Counted from the first letter of the stretch, positions 45,272-54,833 are shown. The stretch: DNA of 64,000 bases from Bacteroidales bacterium UBA1309 (GCA_002307185.1 DBTT01000021.1:1-64000), one strand, 5' to 3'. The notes: generated by a model not told the origin, from the sequence alone. Numbers and translations are program-made.

Positions 45272-46642
45272 ATGGAACAATCAGGTTTTATCGTAGGCAT
45301 TGACATGGGCACCTCGAAAATTGTGGGTTTGCTGGCTCGCAAGAATGAACAAGGTGTGGTCACTGTCTTGGCTTCTGAGACGATTTCTACTGACTCGTGC
45401 GTGCGTCACGGAGTAGTTTACAATATTGACGAAGCTGCTGGAAAAGTAAAAAGGCTGGTTAATCTTCTGGAGAATAAAACGGGAAAGAAGATCGCAAAAG
45501 CTTATTTTTCGGTTGCCGGAAAATCATTGGAATCATTGGAACATACGGAAACGCTACCGCTGCTTTCAGAGACAGACATAACTGTCGGCATGATTGATAA
45601 GCTGGAGAGCAAAGCCAAAGCATATCAGCCTGATAATTTTCTAACAAATTACGGGGTGGTGGCTCCCCAATATTTTTTGGATGGAGAGCAGGTGGAAGAT
45701 CCAAACGGTCGGCAAGCGTCTCTGCTGGAAGCAAAATTTCAAATAATCGTTGGTCGCCCCAATATAAAAAACAATATTCGTGCCGTTGCCGATAAGGCTG
45801 GAATTGATGTTGCCGGATTTATTCTTGGCCCCATCACCACTTCCGCTCTTGCCTTAACCAACGACGACAAGATGCAAGGCTGTGCGTTGATCGATTTTGG
45901 TGCCGGAACAACCAATGTTTCCGTTTACAAGGATGGTTTGTTGAAGTTTTTCAAGGTAATTCCTTTTGGAGGAAGAACCGTCACCAAAGATATTCGTGCC
46001 ATTGGTTTTATCGAGGCGGCTGCCGAAGATTACAAAACTCGTTATGGAAGAGTGGGCAAGGATCGTAACAAACATGCAGCTGAAGATCGTGCCGATTCGG
46101 GCATTGACGTGAAAGAACTCAATAAGGTAATTCAACTACGCGTGGAGGAGATCGTGCTGAATGTACTCAATCAGATTGAGAATTCCGGTTATGCCGATAA
46201 AATTCCCGGGGGATTGATTATCACAGGTGGGGCTTCATTGCAAACCGGGTTGGAGAATTTTCTTAGTGAAAAATTCAAACTTCCCGTAAGAAAGGCATCG
46301 GCCAATAGAGTGATGATTAATAATGTTTCGGATTTGGTTCAGAATCCCGCTTATCCACATGTTCTTAGCATTTTGTTGTTCGCAAATAGCAACTGTGAAA
46401 AAGCAGAAGAACCGATAGAAATTGCAGTGGACAGATCTGAGGATGCGGTTGTGGCTGACCAATTTGGAACGAATGATAGCCGCACTCAATCTCAGCCCAA
46501 AACAGGATATGAGGCATCCGCTAAGCAGTATGTTCAACAAGCAGCTCCCGGACAGCCGAAGCCCAAGGCTCTAAAGAAAAAGCCTTTTAACCGCTTTTTC
46601 ATCGGTCTCTCTTCTCTTTTTGATGAACACAAAGAAGAATAA
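45272..46642 (+). CDS. ftsA: Cell division protein FtsA
   Basis: A 456-residue actin-like protein that anchors FtsZ to the membrane. VGIDMGTSKIVGLLARKNEQ is the first phosphate loop; GCALIDFGAGTTNVSVYKDG the second; GGLIITGGASLQTGLE the adenosine motif. It is longer than E. coli FtsA by a low-complexity Gln/Pro/Lys region before a C-terminal basic-hydrophobic helix (KKKPFNRFFIGLSSLFDE), the likely membrane-binding tail. Confidence 0.96.
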   Translation: MEQSGFIVGIDMGTSKIVGLLARKNEQGVVTVLASETISTDSCVRHGVVYNIDEAAGKVKRLVNLLENKTGKKIAKAYFSVAGKSLESLEHTETLPLLSETDITVGMIDKLESKAKAYQPDNFLTNYGVVAPQYFLDGEQVEDPNGRQASLLEAKFQIIVGRPNIKNNIRAVADKAGIDVAGFILGPITTSALALTNDDKMQGCALIDFGAGTTNVSVYKDGLLKFFKVIPFGGRTVTKDIRAIGFIEAAAEDYKTRYGRVGKDRNKHAAEDRADSGIDVKELNKVIQLRVEEIVLNVLNQIENSGYADKIPGGLIITGGASLQTGLENFLSEKFKLPVRKASANRVMINNVSDLVQNPAYPHVLSILLFANSNCEKAEEPIEIAVDRSEDAVVADQFGTNDSRTQSQPKTGYEASAKQYVQQAAPGQPKPKALKKKPFNRFFIGLSSLFDEHKEE

Positions 46643-46683
46643 GTGCTGGGGAGAGTTTGGCATAATCTTAAAAATTATTTCTT

Positions 46684-47985
46684 ATGAACGACGACATATT
46701 AGATTTTCAGTTTCCAAAAGCAACGCAGACAATAATCAAGGTAATTGGAGTGGGAGGAGGTGGCGGCAATGCTGTCAACCACATGTTTAACGAAGGAATA
46801 CACGATGTTTCATTCGCCCTGTGCAACACCGACAACCAGGCATTGGGTGCTTCCCCAATAGCTTGTCGTGTACAGTTGGGCAGAACAACCACCGAAGGCC
46901 TTGGCGCGGGAAACCGTCCCGACGTTGCACGTGCTGCCGCTGAAGAAAGTTCGGAAGATATCAAGAAGCTATTGAGCGACGGCACCAAAATGGTGTTCAT
47001 CACGGCCGGTATGGGAGGTGGAACCGGAACGGGCGCTGCCCCTGTGGTGGCGGGCATCGCCAAGTCGATGGGAATACTGACGGTTGGGATTGTTACCATT
47101 CCCTTCGTCTTTGAAGGAAGGAAAAAAATCATCCAAGCCTTGAAAGGTGTTGAGCAAATTGCTCGGAATGTGGATGCACTATTGGTGATAAACAACGAAC
47201 GGCTAATCAATATCTACTCCGATTTTACCATCCCAAACGCATTTGCAAAAGCCGATGATACTTTGGCTGTTGCTGCCAAAGGAATCGCCGAGATCATCAC
47301 CGTTCACGGACACATCAACCTAGACTTTGCCGATGTGCGCACGATTCTCAAAGATGGAGGTGTCGCCATCATGAGTAGTGGCTATGGTGAAGGTGAAAAT
47401 CGAATTGAAGATGCTTTGAAGGATGCCCTGCACTCTCCATTGCTCAACAACAACGATGTGTTCAATGCCAAGAAAATTCTCTACAACATCTACGCAAGTT
47501 CCGACAAACCGCTTATCGTTGAAGAAATGGAAGCTGTTTCGGATTTCATGCAGCAATTTGGAGCAGAAATTGAAGTAATTTGGGGAACTGCCACCGAAGA
47601 AGATTTGGGGGAAAAAGTAAAAATCACCTTGCTTGCTACTGGATTCGGAATTTCAAGTATTCCAGGCATGGATGATCAGCGCAGTTCGCTAAGTGAAGAA
47701 GATGAAGAAGCCGAAGAGGAACGTCGCCGCTTGGAAAATCAAGAAAAAATTCGCATCGAAGAGCTTATTGAACTGCATTATGGAAAAAATGGGATAAAGC
47801 CCTTTAGCGAACCGGTGTTTTCCAAACCCAAACCCTACATTCTTTCGAATGAAGAATTGAGCGATGACAGCATAATCGGTGTTTTGGAAGACTCGCCTGT
47901 TTTTCAACGGGAGTCAAATTTTGATCCGCGTCAGAAAAAACAATCCGGCGCAAAACAATCACCCCGAAACTTATTTGAAGACTAA
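46684..47985 (+). CDS. ftsZ: Cell division protein FtsZ
   Basis: A 433-residue tubulin-like GTPase forming the Z ring. IIKVIGVGGGGGNAVNHMF and FITAGMGGGTGTGAAPVVA give the nucleotide site; NFDFADV-type NLDFADVRTILKDGG gives the T7 synergy loop. A charged linker (about 325-420) follows, and the protein ends in SPRNLFED rather than the proteobacterial C-terminal peptide. I recall that Bacteroidetes FtsZ tails differ in this way. Confidence 0.97.
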   Translation: MNDDILDFQFPKATQTIIKVIGVGGGGGNAVNHMFNEGIHDVSFALCNTDNQALGASPIACRVQLGRTTTEGLGAGNRPDVARAAAEESSEDIKKLLSDGTKMVFITAGMGGGTGTGAAPVVAGIAKSMGILTVGIVTIPFVFEGRKKIIQALKGVEQIARNVDALLVINNERLINIYSDFTIPNAFAKADDTLAVAAKGIAEIITVHGHINLDFADVRTILKDGGVAIMSSGYGEGENRIEDALKDALHSPLLNNNDVFNAKKILYNIYASSDKPLIVEEMEAVSDFMQQFGAEIEVIWGTATEEDLGEKVKITLLATGFGISSIPGMDDQRSSLSEEDEEAEEERRRLENQEKIRIEELIELHYGKNGIKPFSEPVFSKPKPYILSNEELSDDSIIGVLEDSPVFQRESNFDPRQKKQSGAKQSPRNLFED

Positions 47986-48053
47986 ATTTTTATAATTTTG
48001 TATAGTATAAATTGCTCAAGATTTAGGGCAAATCAATAAAGTTGATATTGAAA

Positions 48054-48503
48054 ATGGATATATTTGATCAAGTCAGCGAAGACATCAAAAAAGCGATGCT
48101 CGCTAAAGAAAGAGTGAAATTGGATGCTCTAAGAAGCATTAAAAAGGAATTGCTGGAAGCCAAAACATCAAAAGCAGCGCATGGCGATTTGACAGATCAG
48201 GTGTCAATCACGATCATCCAAAAGATGGTGAAGCAGCGCCGAGACAGTGCAGAAATTTACACAACTCAATCCAGGCCTGATTTGGCCGAAAAGGAATTGG
48301 AAGAGTTGGCGGTCTTAGAAGCTTATCTTCCCAAGCAACTTTCTGCCGAAGAATTGGAAGCCCAGGTGAAAGCTATTATTGAAGAAGTAGGTGCGAAATC
48401 TCCTGCCGATATGGGTAAAGTGATGGGGGTTGCTTCCAAAAAGCTTGCGGGAGTGACAAATGGAAAAGCCATTTCGGAGACAGTAAAGAGGCTTTTGAAT
48501 TAG
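48054..48503 (+). CDS. YqeY/GatB-like domain protein
   Basis: A 149-residue protein of the YqeY family (related to the GatB C-terminal tRNA-binding region). MDIFDQVSEDIKKAMLAKER, LRSIKKELLEAKTSK, QRRDSAEIYTTQSRPDLAEK and MGKVMGVASKKLAGVTNGKA are family motifs. The exact role is not known; a link to aminoacyl-tRNA amidation is only inferred from homology. A TTG at 48042 is in frame upstream. TAATTTTG at 47993-48000 could be a -7 element for this gene. Confidence 0.9.
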   Translation: MDIFDQVSEDIKKAMLAKERVKLDALRSIKKELLEAKTSKAAHGDLTDQVSITIIQKMVKQRRDSAEIYTTQSRPDLAEKELEELAVLEAYLPKQLSAEELEAQVKAIIEEVGAKSPADMGKVMGVASKKLAGVTNGKAISETVKRLLN

Positions 48504-48550
48504 TAATTGGAGCCAATTTTTAGTGAAAATAAAACTTTTGGGACATATTG

Positions 48551-48700
48551 GTTGATTTAATGAAAAAGTTTCATATATTTGTATCCACCTAAAACTAAAT
48601 AAACCAAATCTTTATTTGATTCCTTAAGTTTACCTTTGAAAACATAGTTGAACCCAATCGGCAAGATTTATCTTCCAATTGGGTTCAATTTCTATTTTTA
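48551..48700 (+). ncRNA. Candidate small RNA transcription unit
   Basis: A full consensus promoter (TTG at 48552-48554, 19-bp spacer, TATATTTG at 48574-48581) is followed by about 65 nt without a start codon context. Then comes a strong hairpin (48648-48658 pairing with 48678-48688, 11 bp, with an inner AAGAT/ATCTT stem) and a T-rich tail. Predicted transcript about 48588-48700, roughly 110 nt. A second -7-like TACCTTTG lies at 48631-48638. No known RNA family was recognised. The hairpin may instead simply end the yqeY transcript. Confidence 0.45.
48648..48699 (+). terminator. Intrinsic terminator after yqeY region
   Basis: TTGAACCCAAT and ATTGGGTTCAA form an 11-bp perfect stem whose 19-nt loop can pair further, followed by TTCTATTTTT. 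Confidence 0.82.
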
Positions 48701-48773
48701 GATTGTCTAATGGTGTGGTCATCATTCGTTTTCATAAATTTGCATGCTTGTTTATATCATGCAGAGATTTATC

Positions 48774-49502
48774 CTAAATTTGTCTGTAAACCTGCTCGAA
48801 GGAAACCCTGAATCGTTCACCCCAAATCCCTTTGTTTCCATGACGTATCCCGCAAGGAATCACCATGTTTATTTCTGACCCATGAGGCAAGTGGAGGATT
48901 TTCTTCACAAGCCGGCTGTCGAATCCTTCGAGCGGGCAAGTGTCGTAACCCTCGTTTGCCATCGCAATCATAAACGTCTGCGCCGCCAATCCACAACTTT
49001 TGTGAACAACAGTCCGCATATCGCTTTCTGAAAGATCCTTCACCATTGGCCTGAAAAGCCCGATGGTTACACCGAGGGCTTTCCTGAATAGCCCGAACAG
49101 GCCGAAAAACCGGGCATAAAGAAACGGTATCACCGTGCCGTAATACAATTCCCTGTCTTTGATGCGTTTTTGCTGACGTTCGGCAGGGCTATTTCTGGCA
49201 ATGTTTCCACGTTCGAAATCCAACACTGCTTTTGCCCGTTTGCGATGTAAATCTTGGCGGACAACGAAAACCACTATCTCCTTGGCTGTGGCTGCCGCAC
49301 TTTGGGATAGACAAGCAGTTGCCATTTCGTTCAATGTTTCGGGATCGGTGATGTGGTAGAATTCCCAAAGCTGCATGTTGGAGCTAGAGGGAGCAAGTGT
49401 TGCCAGCTCCAAACAATGTTTCACTTTGTTCGTATCAATCTCTTTTTGTGGGTCGTAATCTCTCACCGAACGGCGAAAATTAAGTACTTCTTCTAAATTC
49501 AT
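48774..49502 (-). CDS. Nitroreductase family protein
   Basis: A 242-residue FMN-dependent oxidoreductase. It begins MNLEEVLNFRRSVRDYDPQK, with the RRSVR phosphate/FMN contact of nitroreductases, then LATLAPSSSNMQLWEFY, and later ANEGYDTCPLEGFD and NMVIPCGIRHG. The middle segment (about 115-155, with FLYARFFGLFGLFRKALG) is a hydrophobic insertion found in a subgroup of the family. Electron acceptor unknown. Confidence 0.88.
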   Translation of the reverse strand: MNLEEVLNFRRSVRDYDPQKEIDTNKVKHCLELATLAPSSSNMQLWEFYHITDPETLNEMATACLSQSAAATAKEIVVFVVRQDLHRKRAKAVLDFERGNIARNSPAERQQKRIKDRELYYGTVIPFLYARFFGLFGLFRKALGVTIGLFRPMVKDLSESDMRTVVHKSCGLAAQTFMIAMANEGYDTCPLEGFDSRLVKKILHLPHGSEINMVIPCGIRHGNKGIWGERFRVSFEQVYRQI

Positions 49503-49563
49503 CCTGTTTCATCTTTATAAATATAAGGAATTTATGATTGCTGTAAAAATAGAGGCGTCGTGA

Positions 49564-50634
49564 TCAGAACCATTTTTTCCATTTCATCAGGATAAAAGTG
49601 CCTATTCCAACAATAAAAAAGCATATCCAGGCAAAAAGATATCCATGCGGCCACTCTGTTTCAGGCATAGATTTGAAATTCATCCCCCAGACTCCAACTA
49701 AAAACGTGAGCGGGATAAATAACGTGGAAACCACTGTCAACCGTTTGATAATATTATTCATAATCAGGTTGTTGTTGTTGTAATATACATCCGAAAGGGA
49801 TATTAACGATTCGTGGTACGACTCCAGATTGCCATATAACGACCGCAGCCGATCGTCGAAATTGTGGAAATAGACCAAGCCGTCGTCGTTTATCAATCCG
49901 CTTTTTGTCTCGGTCAGGTTGCTAAATTCTTCCCGTAGTGAGACGATGGAGCGTTTCATCTGGGTATAATTTATCCGCCTCTGGTGCAGCAATTGTTGTA
50001 TGTCAACTGGATTTTTCCCATTGATGAGCAATTCTTCAATGTCCACCAGCTCGTTTTCCATTTGCAGGATGGTGTAGATATTGATTGCATTCACGGCATT
50101 CAGTAGGATGTAGAGCAGGAAATCGATCGGTTTGCTTCTCACTTGGAGAATATTTTCGGAAATGGCTTTTTTAACATCCTCGAAAATCGAATCTTCGTTT
50201 TCCTGAAAGCTTATCAGGTAGTTCTCGCCCAAGGCAAATGCCAACTTTATCTCATCTAATTCTAATTTGTCAGTTAATCGAAATCCAGACACAATCACAA
50301 AAATCACTTCCCTGTAGATGGCTACCTTGATAACCTGTTGATCTGACAGCAAGTCCCTTATGTCGAATCCATGCAATCCTATGCTGCGGCAAATTTTGTT
50401 GATAAAATCCTCATCGGAAAATCCTTTTGTCAATAACCAATTGTTCTTGCCAAGTTCGAACTTATCGTTTAAATTGCCGCCAATCTCCATTTTATAACTC
50501 AAGGAAGACGACTCGGTATATTGAATAAATTCAGTTTGCGCCGGAAAGTGCCTTTCTCCGAGGTAGGCTGGAACGGAAAGAAAATGAGGCCGGGGTTTTG
50601 GCTTCTCTTTGGAGTAAATTGTTTTTTTAGCCAT
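49564..50634 (-). CDS. corA: CorA-type magnesium/divalent metal transporter
   Basis: A 356-residue CorA family channel. The long N-terminal cytoplasmic domain ends in two transmembrane helices; the first carries the diagnostic GMN motif in FLVGVWGMNFKSMPETEWPH. RLTVVSTLFIPLTFLVGV precedes it. The ATG at 50634 (MAKKTIYSK) was preferred over one at 50676, which adds 14 residues. Specificity for Mg, Co or Zn cannot be told. Head-to-tail with the nitroreductase gene, 61 bp apart. Confidence 0.92.
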   Translation of the reverse strand: MAKKTIYSKEKPKPRPHFLSVPAYLGERHFPAQTEFIQYTESSSLSYKMEIGGNLNDKFELGKNNWLLTKGFSDEDFINKICRSIGLHGFDIRDLLSDQQVIKVAIYREVIFVIVSGFRLTDKLELDEIKLAFALGENYLISFQENEDSIFEDVKKAISENILQVRSKPIDFLLYILLNAVNAINIYTILQMENELVDIEELLINGKNPVDIQQLLHQRRINYTQMKRSIVSLREEFSNLTETKSGLINDDGLVYFHNFDDRLRSLYGNLESYHESLISLSDVYYNNNNLIMNNIIKRLTVVSTLFIPLTFLVGVWGMNFKSMPETEWPHGYLFAWICFFIVGIGTFILMKWKKWF

Positions 50635-50676
50635 AACGATTCCTTTTAATAGCAAATATCGTTTCAAATGTAGCAA

Positions 50677-50901
50677 GAAGATGAATGCAATGTATGTTCC
50701 GGCAAACTTTTTTATTTGTTTGTTTGGATTTTGTTTGCTGATAACTGGAAGCCGTTAGCTTGAAGCTTTTAGCTATTTATCTGATTAATTTATAGTAATT
50801 TAATAAGTGAAGCAGATAAATAATTTACAGCAAAAAGGATGCACTTCGTTTTTTTTGTAAATTTGCACATCATTGATTATGCCTTAACAATTATTTAAAA
50901 T
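50677..50901. other. Intergenic region with repeat and candidate promoter
   Basis: It holds an AGCCGTTAGCTTGAAGCTTTTAGCT-type repeat (about 50750-50775) and TAAATTTG (50857-50864), a good -7 element 37 bp before the PASTA gene. No clear -33 was seen. Confidence 0.45.
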
Positions 50902-51531
50902 ATGGCAAAAGAAAGCCTTTTGAAAAAATTATTTGCAAACAAGATTTTTGCTAATGTGTTGATAATGATAGCCATTTTTGGAGTGCTGATTGTTTTGACA
51001 TTAATTGGATTGAATCTTTATACACGCCACAATCAGAGCATCACGGTTCCCAATGTGAAAGGCCTTCAAGTGAATGAGGCTGTATCTTTTCTTTCAACTG
51101 CCGGGTTGAAGTACGAAGTTGTAGATTCGGTCTATCGTAGAGGCGGAACCCCCGGCGCCATTCTTGAGCAAGTACCCAAAGCTTCTTCCCAAATCAAAGT
51201 TGGGCGAACAGTTTTTCTCACGGTTCAGGCTTTTGGTCAGCAAATGATTTCGGTTCCCGACCTAACAGATTATTCCCAACGTCAAGCCATTTCGCTACTC
51301 GAAGCATTGGGCTTCACCAATATCCAAATTGATGAGGTATATTCCGAATACAAAGACCTGGTGATTTCTGTCGAGTATAATAACAAGCCTCTTAAAAAGG
51401 GTCAAAAAGTACCCATAGATGCTTTTGTGCGGATGCAGGTTGGAAATGGGATGCTTGAGCCTGCTGCGGATAGTATTGATTCTACTCAATCTGAAACAGG
51501 CGTTGAGAAGTCTGATGAAAGTTTCTTTTGA
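50902..51531 (+). CDS. PASTA domain membrane protein
   Basis: A 209-residue bitopic protein: short basic cytoplasmic start, one transmembrane segment (about 17-40), then PASTA domains. ITVPNVKGLQVNEAVSFLST opens the first and ISVPDLTDYSQRQAISLLEA the second, with a third, weaker unit (about 155-190). PASTA domains bind muropeptides or beta-lactams in other proteins. There is no kinase or transpeptidase part. It is upstream of rluD and ddl, which suggests a cell-wall role. Confidence 0.9.
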   Translation: MAKESLLKKLFANKIFANVLIMIAIFGVLIVLTLIGLNLYTRHNQSITVPNVKGLQVNEAVSFLSTAGLKYEVVDSVYRRGGTPGAILEQVPKASSQIKVGRTVFLTVQAFGQQMISVPDLTDYSQRQAISLLEALGFTNIQIDEVYSEYKDLVISVEYNNKPLKKGQKVPIDAFVRMQVGNGMLEPAADSIDSTQSETGVEKSDESFF

Positions 51532-51538
51532 TTCAATT

Positions 51539-52624
51539 ATGGAAGAAGAAAATAAAATTTCAGAAGATTATTGCGTGGATGATATTCTCGATGAGGAAGA
51601 TTTGGAAGAGTCTTTCCCCTCGGGTGAACTGTTTGAGCATTTTCGTTTTGTAGCCGACAAAGGCCAGAGCCTTCTCCGAATAGACAAATTCTTGTGCGCG
51701 CGCATTGTGGGTGCATCTCGAAACAGGATTCAGCATGCTGCCGATGCAGGTTTTATTCTGGTGAATGATGTACCGGTGAAATCGAACTACCGTGTGAAGC
51801 CACTTGATGTGGTGACGATCGTCATGGACAGGCCCCGCAGGGAGATAGAAATCATTCCTCAAGATATACCTTTGGATGTTGTGTATGAAGACGATGAGCT
51901 GATGGTGGTGAACAAAGCTGCTGGAATGGTCGTGCATCCCGGACACGGCAATTACGAAGGCACATTGGTGAATGCAATTGCCTATCACCTGAAGGATGTG
52001 CCCGGATTCGACACAAAAGACCCACGCCTTGGCTTGGTTCACCGAATAGATAAGAACACTTCGGGCTTGCTCGTTATTGCAAAAACCGAACATGCCAAAA
52101 CTTTTCTTTCGGCTCAATTTTTTCATAAAACCACCAAGCGCGAATACAATGCCTTGGTGTGGGGAAATATCAAAGATGACAAAGGGAGGATTGAAGGGAA
52201 TATTGGGCGGAGCATCAACGACCGGCTGCAAATGGTGGTTTTCCCCAATGGAGAACATGGCAAGCCGGCTGTTACCCATTACGAGGTGATCGAACGCTTG
52301 GGGTACGTCACATTTGTGCGGTGCATTCTTGAAACTGGCAGAACCCACCAGATCCGTGTGCACATGAAGTATATTGGCCACACGCTCTTTAACGATGAGC
52401 GATACGGAGGTGACCAAATACTGAAAGGAACTACCTTCTCAAAATATAAGCAATTCGTACAGAACTGTTTTGATGTCTGCCCTCGTCAAGCCCTTCATGC
52501 AAAAACATTGGGCTTCATTCATCCTCGAACAGGTGACGAAATGATGTTTGACTCGCCACTTCCCGATGACATGGTGCAGTTGATCGACCGGTGGGAAACA
52601 TACATCAGCAATAGAACAATATAA
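51539..52624 (+). CDS. rluD: Ribosomal large subunit pseudouridine synthase, RluD-like
   Basis: A 361-residue enzyme. An acidic N-terminal extension (about 1-35) is followed by an S4 RNA-binding domain (LRIDKFLCARIVGASRNRIQ), then the RluA-family catalytic domain with the active-site Asp in GLVHRIDKNTSGLLVIAKT. GRTHQIRVHMKYIGHTLFND is also diagnostic. The start at 51539 follows the previous stop; an in-frame ATG at 51515 would overlap it. RluD targets helix 69 of 23S rRNA in E. coli; exact sites here are inferred. Confidence 0.92.
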   Translation: MEEENKISEDYCVDDILDEEDLEESFPSGELFEHFRFVADKGQSLLRIDKFLCARIVGASRNRIQHAADAGFILVNDVPVKSNYRVKPLDVVTIVMDRPRREIEIIPQDIPLDVVYEDDELMVVNKAAGMVVHPGHGNYEGTLVNAIAYHLKDVPGFDTKDPRLGLVHRIDKNTSGLLVIAKTEHAKTFLSAQFFHKTTKREYNALVWGNIKDDKGRIEGNIGRSINDRLQMVVFPNGEHGKPAVTHYEVIERLGYVTFVRCILETGRTHQIRVHMKYIGHTLFNDERYGGDQILKGTTFSKYKQFVQNCFDVCPRQALHAKTLGFIHPRTGDEMMFDSPLPDDMVQLIDRWETYISNRTI

Positions 52625-52646
52625 GAAAAAGATAAATTTCAACACG

Positions 52647-53621
52647 ATGAAAAAGAATGTAGCAATAGTGTGGGGCGGATATTCTTCTGAAGCTATCGTC
52701 TCGGCCAAAAGCATGGAAGGAATCAGTTCCTTTCTCGACAAAGAAAAATACAATGTCTATCCCGTAGAGATTCGACGTGACAGGTGGATTGCAAGTCTCG
52801 CTGATGGAGCAGTTGGTGAAATCGATAAAAACGATTTCAGCATTGTTGCTCCGGATGGAAGAATAAAAATCGATTTTGCTTACATCACGATCCACGGTAC
52901 TCCAGGCGAAGACGGGCATCTGCAAGGTTATTTCGATATGATCGGGATGCCTTATTCCTCTTGCGGAATGATGGCTTCTGCACTGACATTCGACAAGTAT
53001 ATTTGCAATAAATTTTTGAAAAATTTTGACCTGAAAGTAGCCGATTCCGCCCTCATCCGCAAAGGGGATGAATACAGCACCGAAAAAATTGTGGGAGATT
53101 TGGGCTTGCCCGTTTTTGTAAAACCAGCTGCGGGAGGCTCCAGTTTTGCTACCACTAAGGTGAAGGAAGCAGAAAAACTCCGCGAAGCCATAGAATTGGC
53201 TTTCGGTGAATCAGGAGAAGTAATTGTTGAAACTTTCATTTCTGGTCGTGAAGTCACTTGTGGTTGTTGCCAGCTCAAAGGTGAGGTTGTCGTCTTGCCA
53301 ATCACCGAAGTGGTAACTCAAAATGAGTTCTTTGATTATCAGGCAAAATATGAAGGTCAAGTACAAGAAATCACCCCCGCCAGATTGTCTGAGGAAATGA
53401 CTCGCGAAATCCAGCAAAAAACTTCGTATATTTATCGGCTGATTGGGGCAAAAGGAATTATTCGTGTTGACTACATCATTTCGGGCGAAATCCCTTTTGT
53501 TTTGGAAGTGAATACAACTCCCGGAATGACTGCCACCAGCTTTATTCCCCAACAAGTGCATGCTGCCGGCCTTGAAATGAAAGACGTTTTGTCTCATATC
53601 GTTGATAATCATGGCAGATAA
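52647..53621 (+). CDS. ddl: D-alanine-D-alanine ligase
   Basis: A 324-residue ATP-grasp ligase supplying D-Ala-D-Ala to peptidoglycan. VAIVWGGYSSEAIVSAKS at the start, PVFVKPAAGGSSFATTKVKE in the ATP-binding region, and VLEVNTTPGMTATSFIPQQ at the catalytic end. The dcw cluster in this window lacks ddl, murF and murB; ddl is placed here, 2.6 kb after CorA, with a PASTA protein and MtgA in the same stretch. Confidence 0.95.
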   Translation: MKKNVAIVWGGYSSEAIVSAKSMEGISSFLDKEKYNVYPVEIRRDRWIASLADGAVGEIDKNDFSIVAPDGRIKIDFAYITIHGTPGEDGHLQGYFDMIGMPYSSCGMMASALTFDKYICNKFLKNFDLKVADSALIRKGDEYSTEKIVGDLGLPVFVKPAAGGSSFATTKVKEAEKLREAIELAFGESGEVIVETFISGREVTCGCCQLKGEVVVLPITEVVTQNEFFDYQAKYEGQVQEITPARLSEEMTREIQQKTSYIYRLIGAKGIIRVDYIISGEIPFVLEVNTTPGMTATSFIPQQVHAAGLEMKDVLSHIVDNHGR

Positions 53622-53644
53622 GAGCCAAACATAAACAAACAAGT

Positions 53645-54805
53645 ATGGATAGTAATACCGACAGATTTGATGACTTGCGACCTGTAAACGATGACGAAGT
53701 AAGTTCCGTTATTAAAGAATTGCTCGCAGATCCGGGATTCAAACATGCCATTGGCTACATTAATCCGGGAATGCCTTGGGCGGAATTCTGTGCAGTGATG
53801 AGTCGTTTCACAACTAAATTCGAATTTCAATCAAATATTATCGCCCCGGTTGTTGCCGGTCTAGCCAACAACACCTCTTTGGGCTTCACGGCCAGCGGAT
53901 GGGAAAATTACGAGGGAGAGAAACCTTATACTTTTATTTCCAATCACCGTGATATTATTCTTGATGCCGGTCTATTAAACGTTCTAAGACATAATTACGG
54001 ACAACAAACCACAGAGATAGCCATTGGGGACAACCTTTTTGTCTTTCCTTGGATAGAAAAGCTTGTTCGGCTCAACAAGAGTTTTGTTGTTCGCCGCGGT
54101 GTGTCGGTTCGTCAGATGTTGGAAGTTTCCAGACATTTGTCAGAATATATCCATTACACAATCACTGAAAAAAATGAATCCGTATGGATTGCCCAACGTC
54201 AGGGGCGTGCCAAGGATTCTGACGATCGCACTCAGGAAAGCTTGCTGAAAATGTTAGCTCTTGCACCTGAGAAAATCCCTATTGTAGCTTCTTTGCGAGA
54301 ACTAAATATTGTGCCGCTCTCTATTTCTTACGAATACGACCCTTGCGATTACCTGAAAGCACAAGAATTCCAGCTCAAGAGAGACGATCCTGAATATAAA
54401 AAGTCCCAAGCCAATGATTTGAAAAATATGGAAACAGGCCTTTTGGGCTTCAAGGGACGCATTCATTTCAGATTCGCGAAACCCATCAATGACCGCCTCG
54501 ATGAATATTGTGCCGGATGTGACAAGCAAGAAACCGTGCTGAGAATAGCATCGTTGATCGATAAGGAAATCCATTCCAATTACGAGATTTATCCTGTCAA
54601 TTATATTGCCTATGATCTGGTGAATAATTCGCGCCGTTTCGAAGATAAATATAGCACTATTGAAAGGGAGAAATTCATCCGATATGTGGATGAGCAGATA
54701 GACAAAATTCGGATGGAAAACAAAGACTATGCCTTTTTGAAGAAAAAAATATGGGAAATGTATTCCAATATTTTGAAAAACTATTTGGCCGCACACGAGG
54801 CCTAA
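53645..54805 (+). CDS. Acyltransferase (PlsB/PlsC-like)
   Basis: A 386-residue protein resembling Bacteroidetes proteins annotated as glycerol(-phosphate) acyltransferases. The likely acceptor motif reads FISNHRDIILDAG, with five rather than four residues between His and Asp, unlike the usual HX4D. IAQRQGRAKDSDDRTQESLL resembles the substrate-binding GR-x-D-x-D-R motif of this subgroup. No signal peptide or transmembrane segment is obvious. Probable role in phospholipid synthesis. Confidence 0.7.
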   Translation: MDSNTDRFDDLRPVNDDEVSSVIKELLADPGFKHAIGYINPGMPWAEFCAVMSRFTTKFEFQSNIIAPVVAGLANNTSLGFTASGWENYEGEKPYTFISNHRDIILDAGLLNVLRHNYGQQTTEIAIGDNLFVFPWIEKLVRLNKSFVVRRGVSVRQMLEVSRHLSEYIHYTITEKNESVWIAQRQGRAKDSDDRTQESLLKMLALAPEKIPIVASLRELNIVPLSISYEYDPCDYLKAQEFQLKRDDPEYKKSQANDLKNMETGLLGFKGRIHFRFAKPINDRLDEYCAGCDKQETVLRIASLIDKEIHSNYEIYPVNYIAYDLVNNSRRFEDKYSTIEREKFIRYVDEQIDKIRMENKDYAFLKKKIWEMYSNILKNYLAAHEA

Positions 54806-54833
54806 TATTTCAAAAATTTGCCAACTAGCAGAA

